This document shows positions 63,996-64,000 of a DNA stretch of 64,000 bases, piece by piece (position 1 is the first letter of the stretch; each line of letters opens with the position of its first letter). The DNA is from Sporosarcina luteola. GTDB lineage: Bacteria > Bacillota > Bacilli > Bacillales_A > Planococcaceae. The position numbers and the translations under genes were made by a program. Below the pieces are notes generated by a model. The model ran no database searches and was not told where the DNA came from. It saw only the letters and a program-made list of their open reading frames with translations. The DNA is taken from the NCBI GenBank assembly GCA_014204635.1, contig JACHLS010000002.1, forward strand, positions 395,750 to 459,749, written 5' to 3'.

Positions 63996-64000
63996 AATTT

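Overview
The window looks like a chromosomal segment of a motile, Gram-positive member of the Bacillota. The Bacillus-type order comFA-comFC-yvyF-flgM-flgN-flgK-flgL-yviE-fliW-csrA-hag, the strong AGGAGG-type ribosome sites, frequent TTG/GTG starts and overall codon use point to Bacillales. A Planococcaceae (Sporosarcina-like) genus is my best guess, from gene content only.

Layout. 1-3.5 kb: the end of an unidentified gene, a TetR-controlled ABC exporter (operator pair, ATPase, permease, TetR) and an orphan comFB. 3.5-5.6 kb: a divergently transcribed minor flagellin and FliS-like chaperone, both served by sigma-D-like promoters in one intergenic region and flanked by two degenerate 21-bp-period repeat arrays. 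5.6-8.7 kb: enoyl-CoA hydratase, an EAL/HDOD protein and DegV. 8.7-17.2 kb: competence genes, then the late flagellar operon, ending with FliW, CsrA and the main flagellin Hag. The hag leader carries a sigma-D promoter, a hairpin and two CsrA-type GGA sites.

17.9-57.1 kb is a very large surface or flagellin glycosylation locus, opening with a sigma-D-like promoter. A complete CMP-pseudaminic acid pathway can be read: PseB at its left end and PseH, PseF, PseG, PseI and PseC at its right end. A Maf-type flagellin glycosyltransferase with an unusual C-terminal extension lies inside. Between the ends are UDP-sugar genes (frameshifted galE, UDP-xylose synthase, galU, ugd), a second nonulosonate pair (short NeuB and a NeuA-phosphatase fusion), several glycosyltransferases, a LicD/IspD/SDR trio suggesting CDP-ribitol-like chemistry, and an ACP-ketoreductase-ligase-LuxE-LuxC cassette suggesting an acyl or aldehyde modification. 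Six of these proteins share one Rossmann-like accessory domain. The middle (about 29-42 kb) is AT-rich and partly decayed: broken GT8, GT2 and rfbB genes, an IS3-family remnant, and genes with no conventional start codon. Pgi and phosphoglucomutase close the locus and can supply glucose-1-phosphate.

57.2-64 kb is a small accessory island: a two-gene module with a HicA-like small protein, a primase-helicase resembling TOTE conflict-system proteins, the remnant of a type I-C-like CRISPR array without cas genes, and two related coiled-coil gene units, one decayed. The window ends in a nested inverted repeat just before a new start codon.

Main candidates for follow-up: the LuxC/LuxE/ACP cassette inside the pseudaminic acid operon, the shared Rossmann module, the HicA-like/TOTE/CRISPR-remnant island, and the paired 21-bp repeat arrays lying between convergent genes.
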